From NCBI GenBank assembly GCA_964019695.1, contig OZ026521.1:33205601-33269600 (forward strand): a DNA stretch of 64,000 bases, given 5' to 3'. Shown here piece after piece: positions 61,740 through 64,000 of this stretch; the stretch's first letter is position 1, and every line of letters starts with the position of its first letter. The stretch is from Loripinus fragilis. Taxonomy: Eukaryota > Mollusca > Bivalvia > Lucinida > Lucinidae. Below the pieces are notes generated by a model that was given only the letters and a program-made list of their open reading frames with translations, was not told the DNA's origin and ran no database searches. The position numbers and the translations under genes were made by a program.

Positions 61740-64000
61740 GTAAGGCAAAAACTGTATTCAGGTTAACCCGACCCTCCTTAATTTACTGGTGAAACCTAGA
61801 TTTTTTTAAGGTTTTCTGGAAAAAATATAATTTTTTGCAGCCTTTCAAAATGCATAATATTATATTTTTTCCAGGAAAAAAAATGTGTGCCTACCCTACC
61901 TAAAATACCTGAAACACACTTATATTTTTGTTTGGCCTAAGTTGCTGCTTGCACTACACTCTACCCCCATTTTTATCCTGTTAAACTGCAGCATTCCAGT
62001 TGTAAACATGTATATTCTATCAGAGTGGAAAACAGTGTGTATCCTGATCAGATGGTTTTGTTAGAAGCCAGCTGATCTGGATCTACAGTGTTTTCAAAAT
62101 AAGATAATATGGGTTCAGCAGGACAAGGGTAAATTCAGGGGTGTATCAGGATTAAAATTGGAAGCACACACTGTCTGTTTGTTTGTGTTCATGCTTATGT
62201 CCCAGTCAACAATTTTCAGTCATGCCAGGATGTGTATCTTGTCTTCTTTGGTTGAACCAATATTAAGCACAGGATACAGAGTCTTGCTCAAGGACAAAAT
62301 GCAATGCCTCTGATGAGTCTCAAACCAGAAACCCCTTGACCCCAAGTCTACCACTGAACCACTTTTCAACTATAGCTCCCTTGTACACTAAGGTGAAAAT
62401 GTGTCTGTAGAGCTGGCTTTCACCTCTTTGAATTTTTGGCTTGAATTTACAAGGATTACTCATCCCCAGATGAATTTTTTGTGGCTTTGAGAGTACATGG
62501 TGAATTGCTAGGTAGAGCCTAGACTGGCCCCAGTCTCTGATGTCAATTTTTAGTAAACTGATAATCTCTCTAAGATAGCAATTTATAAACTAAGATAGCA
62601 ACTTATAAACTTTACTTGGAAGTAGAAGCTCTTGGCTTGGACATCAGAGACTGGTGAGTTAGAGTATTCATCAACCAGCTCACAGGTCCATACTGACAAG
62701 GTATTTATCACTTTTATTACCCTGACCTTTTTCAAGCGGTCAGTGTACTTTGGAACAACATGTGTTATTGAATACCACCTGCAGAAATTTATGACTACAC
62801 AAATCTTCAAGCCTCTGTATCTTTCTTCAGTACCTGTCTGCAGGCCTCAAGATAACAGTGCGTATTTGAAAATTATTTATCTTATTTCTCAACCATAACA
62901 TATGTTGTGGGTACTCAAAAGAACCATCACAATGAGACGGTTCTTTTGAGCACCCAAGACACATGTTTAAATTGATGGTTTAGGAAATAAATGCAATTTT
63001 AGGTGCACAAACGATCCTTATCGGGACCTATGTGTCTGGGTAATTTTCATGCTTTTTTTGGTGTCTGTTGATTTTCTCAAAACATCCCTTTTTTAAAAAA
63101 AAGTTCTTTCAAAAATAAAATCAAACAGATAAATACAATAAGTTGTTCAAAAAATATTCAAAAAGAAATTTATACTAAATATTTTAGCAGGATAATAATA
63201 ACTACATGTATGACAAAAAAAACTAGCAAAAACAGAGCGACTTTTGTGTTAAAAATTCAATTTTTTGTTCTAGCTGTCTGCTCCCTGAAAAATTCTAATA
63301 GCTAATTTCATAAATCCGAGCGAGCGAGGAAAAAATTCTGTATTTTTATCGCGTAAATGACATTTTATAGTGAAAAGTAATGCCTATCTGAAAGCCTGAT
63401 TAATCAATCAATTTTCTATCTAAATCAGTATGATAAAAGTTGTAATAATAAAGCAACCACAACAGAACAATATCTTAAGCACTTGCAAAAATAAAAAAAA
63501 AAATGGAAATTAAGTGGCCTGCCTAACTAAATATAAGATATTTATTTTTAAAAATCAAGAGAGCAAGGAAAAAATTTAATGATTATATTGTAAAATTTTT
63601 AATGATTTTATTGTAACAATTTTAACATGACCCCCTGCTGGGAACCCAAAGTTAATAGTGACCCCCCCCCCCCCTACTAGCCACATGGAATTTCATATGA
63701 CCCCCCACCCTACTTTTTAGCCGCCCCCTCCCCCTGACGATTAAATAATGAGCGGTCCCTTTTGTTTATGACCTACTTGATATGTAATTAACTTTTCGTG
63801 TTTCTTTTTTTGTCGTCCGCTGATTTTCTCAAAATATTTTTTTTAAAAAAATATTTCAATAATAACGAGTTTAGATCCCGATCGGGCCAGACAATTTTGT
63901 CGGCCTGATCTGGGTCCAAACCGCTTGCCGCCGTTTACCCGCGCTTGGTTGAATTTCTTCACTTTGACAAATTCACTGGGCAGAAATCACATTGCGTCTA
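61740..64000. other. Region 3' of exon E7 without recognised coding sequence
   Basis: I searched for an F-type exon (SYLLGTK-like or ADAS...GD core before a GT donor) and found none. Contents: a foldback (61795-61890), the tail of a possible tRNA-like repeat near 62300-62375, hairpin MITE copy 4, a poly-C run (63661-63674) and AT-rich sequence. The 88-codon frame at 62632-62898 shows no cadherin-like pattern. Either a long intron continues or the gene changes structure beyond the window. Confidence 0.55.
62870..62995. mobile_element. Hairpin MITE (GGGTACTCAAAAGAACC family), copy 4
   Basis: Complete copy (GGGTACTCAAAAGAACCATC / GACGGTTCTTTTGAGCACCC) downstream of exon E7. Confidence 0.8.

Noticed and set aside
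62632..62898. Candidate exon F7
   Set aside because: Translation lacks the F-exon core (SYLLGTK-like, YEL) and has no suitable donor in frame.

Overview
This is eukaryotic, animal-type genomic DNA. It is AT-rich and intron-rich, with GT/AG-bounded exons of 120-198 bp, long introns, microsatellites and many short inverted-repeat (MITE-like) elements. A degenerate Penelope-like reverse transcriptase and the style of the dispersed repeats suggest a marine invertebrate, most likely a bivalve mollusc. That taxon call rests on recognised repeat style, not on a search.

Almost all coding signal belongs to one plus-strand gene whose 5' and 3' ends both lie outside the window. I resolve 41 exons between 605 and 61739, with consistent splice phases and no internal stop. 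They fall in a repeating order D-E-F-A-B-C (190+198+159+120+195+146 bp = 1008 bp = 336 codons). Each set of six exons encodes three cadherin-like domains, each split by a mid-domain intron: alpha = D+E (about 129 aa), beta = F+A (about 93 aa), gamma = B+C (about 114 aa). The domains keep the cadherin fold pattern but lack the classical DxNDN calcium linkers and carry many cysteines and N-glycosylation sequons. The product is probably a large, secreted or membrane-anchored extracellular adhesion-type protein of unknown role.

Layout. Positions 1-41757 are a tandem genomic array of a unit of about 6.3 kb. Units begin at 1, 9899, 16429, 22933, 29422 and 35687, and introns are nearly as similar as exons, so the amplification is recent. 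Unit 1 is lengthened by a 3594-bp terminal-inverted-repeat transposon. Units 2, 3 and 4 share a 237-bp insertion with identical target-site duplications. Unit 6 carries a 5'-truncated Penelope-like element. Shared variants show that the latest amplified block is D-E-F-A-B-C, with its breakpoint in the phase-0 C-D intron. From about 41758 the introns become unrelated and the exons diverge (E6, F6, A7, B7, C7, D7, E7). This is an older, single-copy-like continuation of the same gene, full of nested transposon remnants. No exon F7 was found after 61739, and 61740-64000 has no recognised coding sequence.

No promoter, rRNA gene, functional tRNA, CRISPR array or second protein-coding host gene could be supported. 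Sequence between exons is intron filled with the repeats listed.
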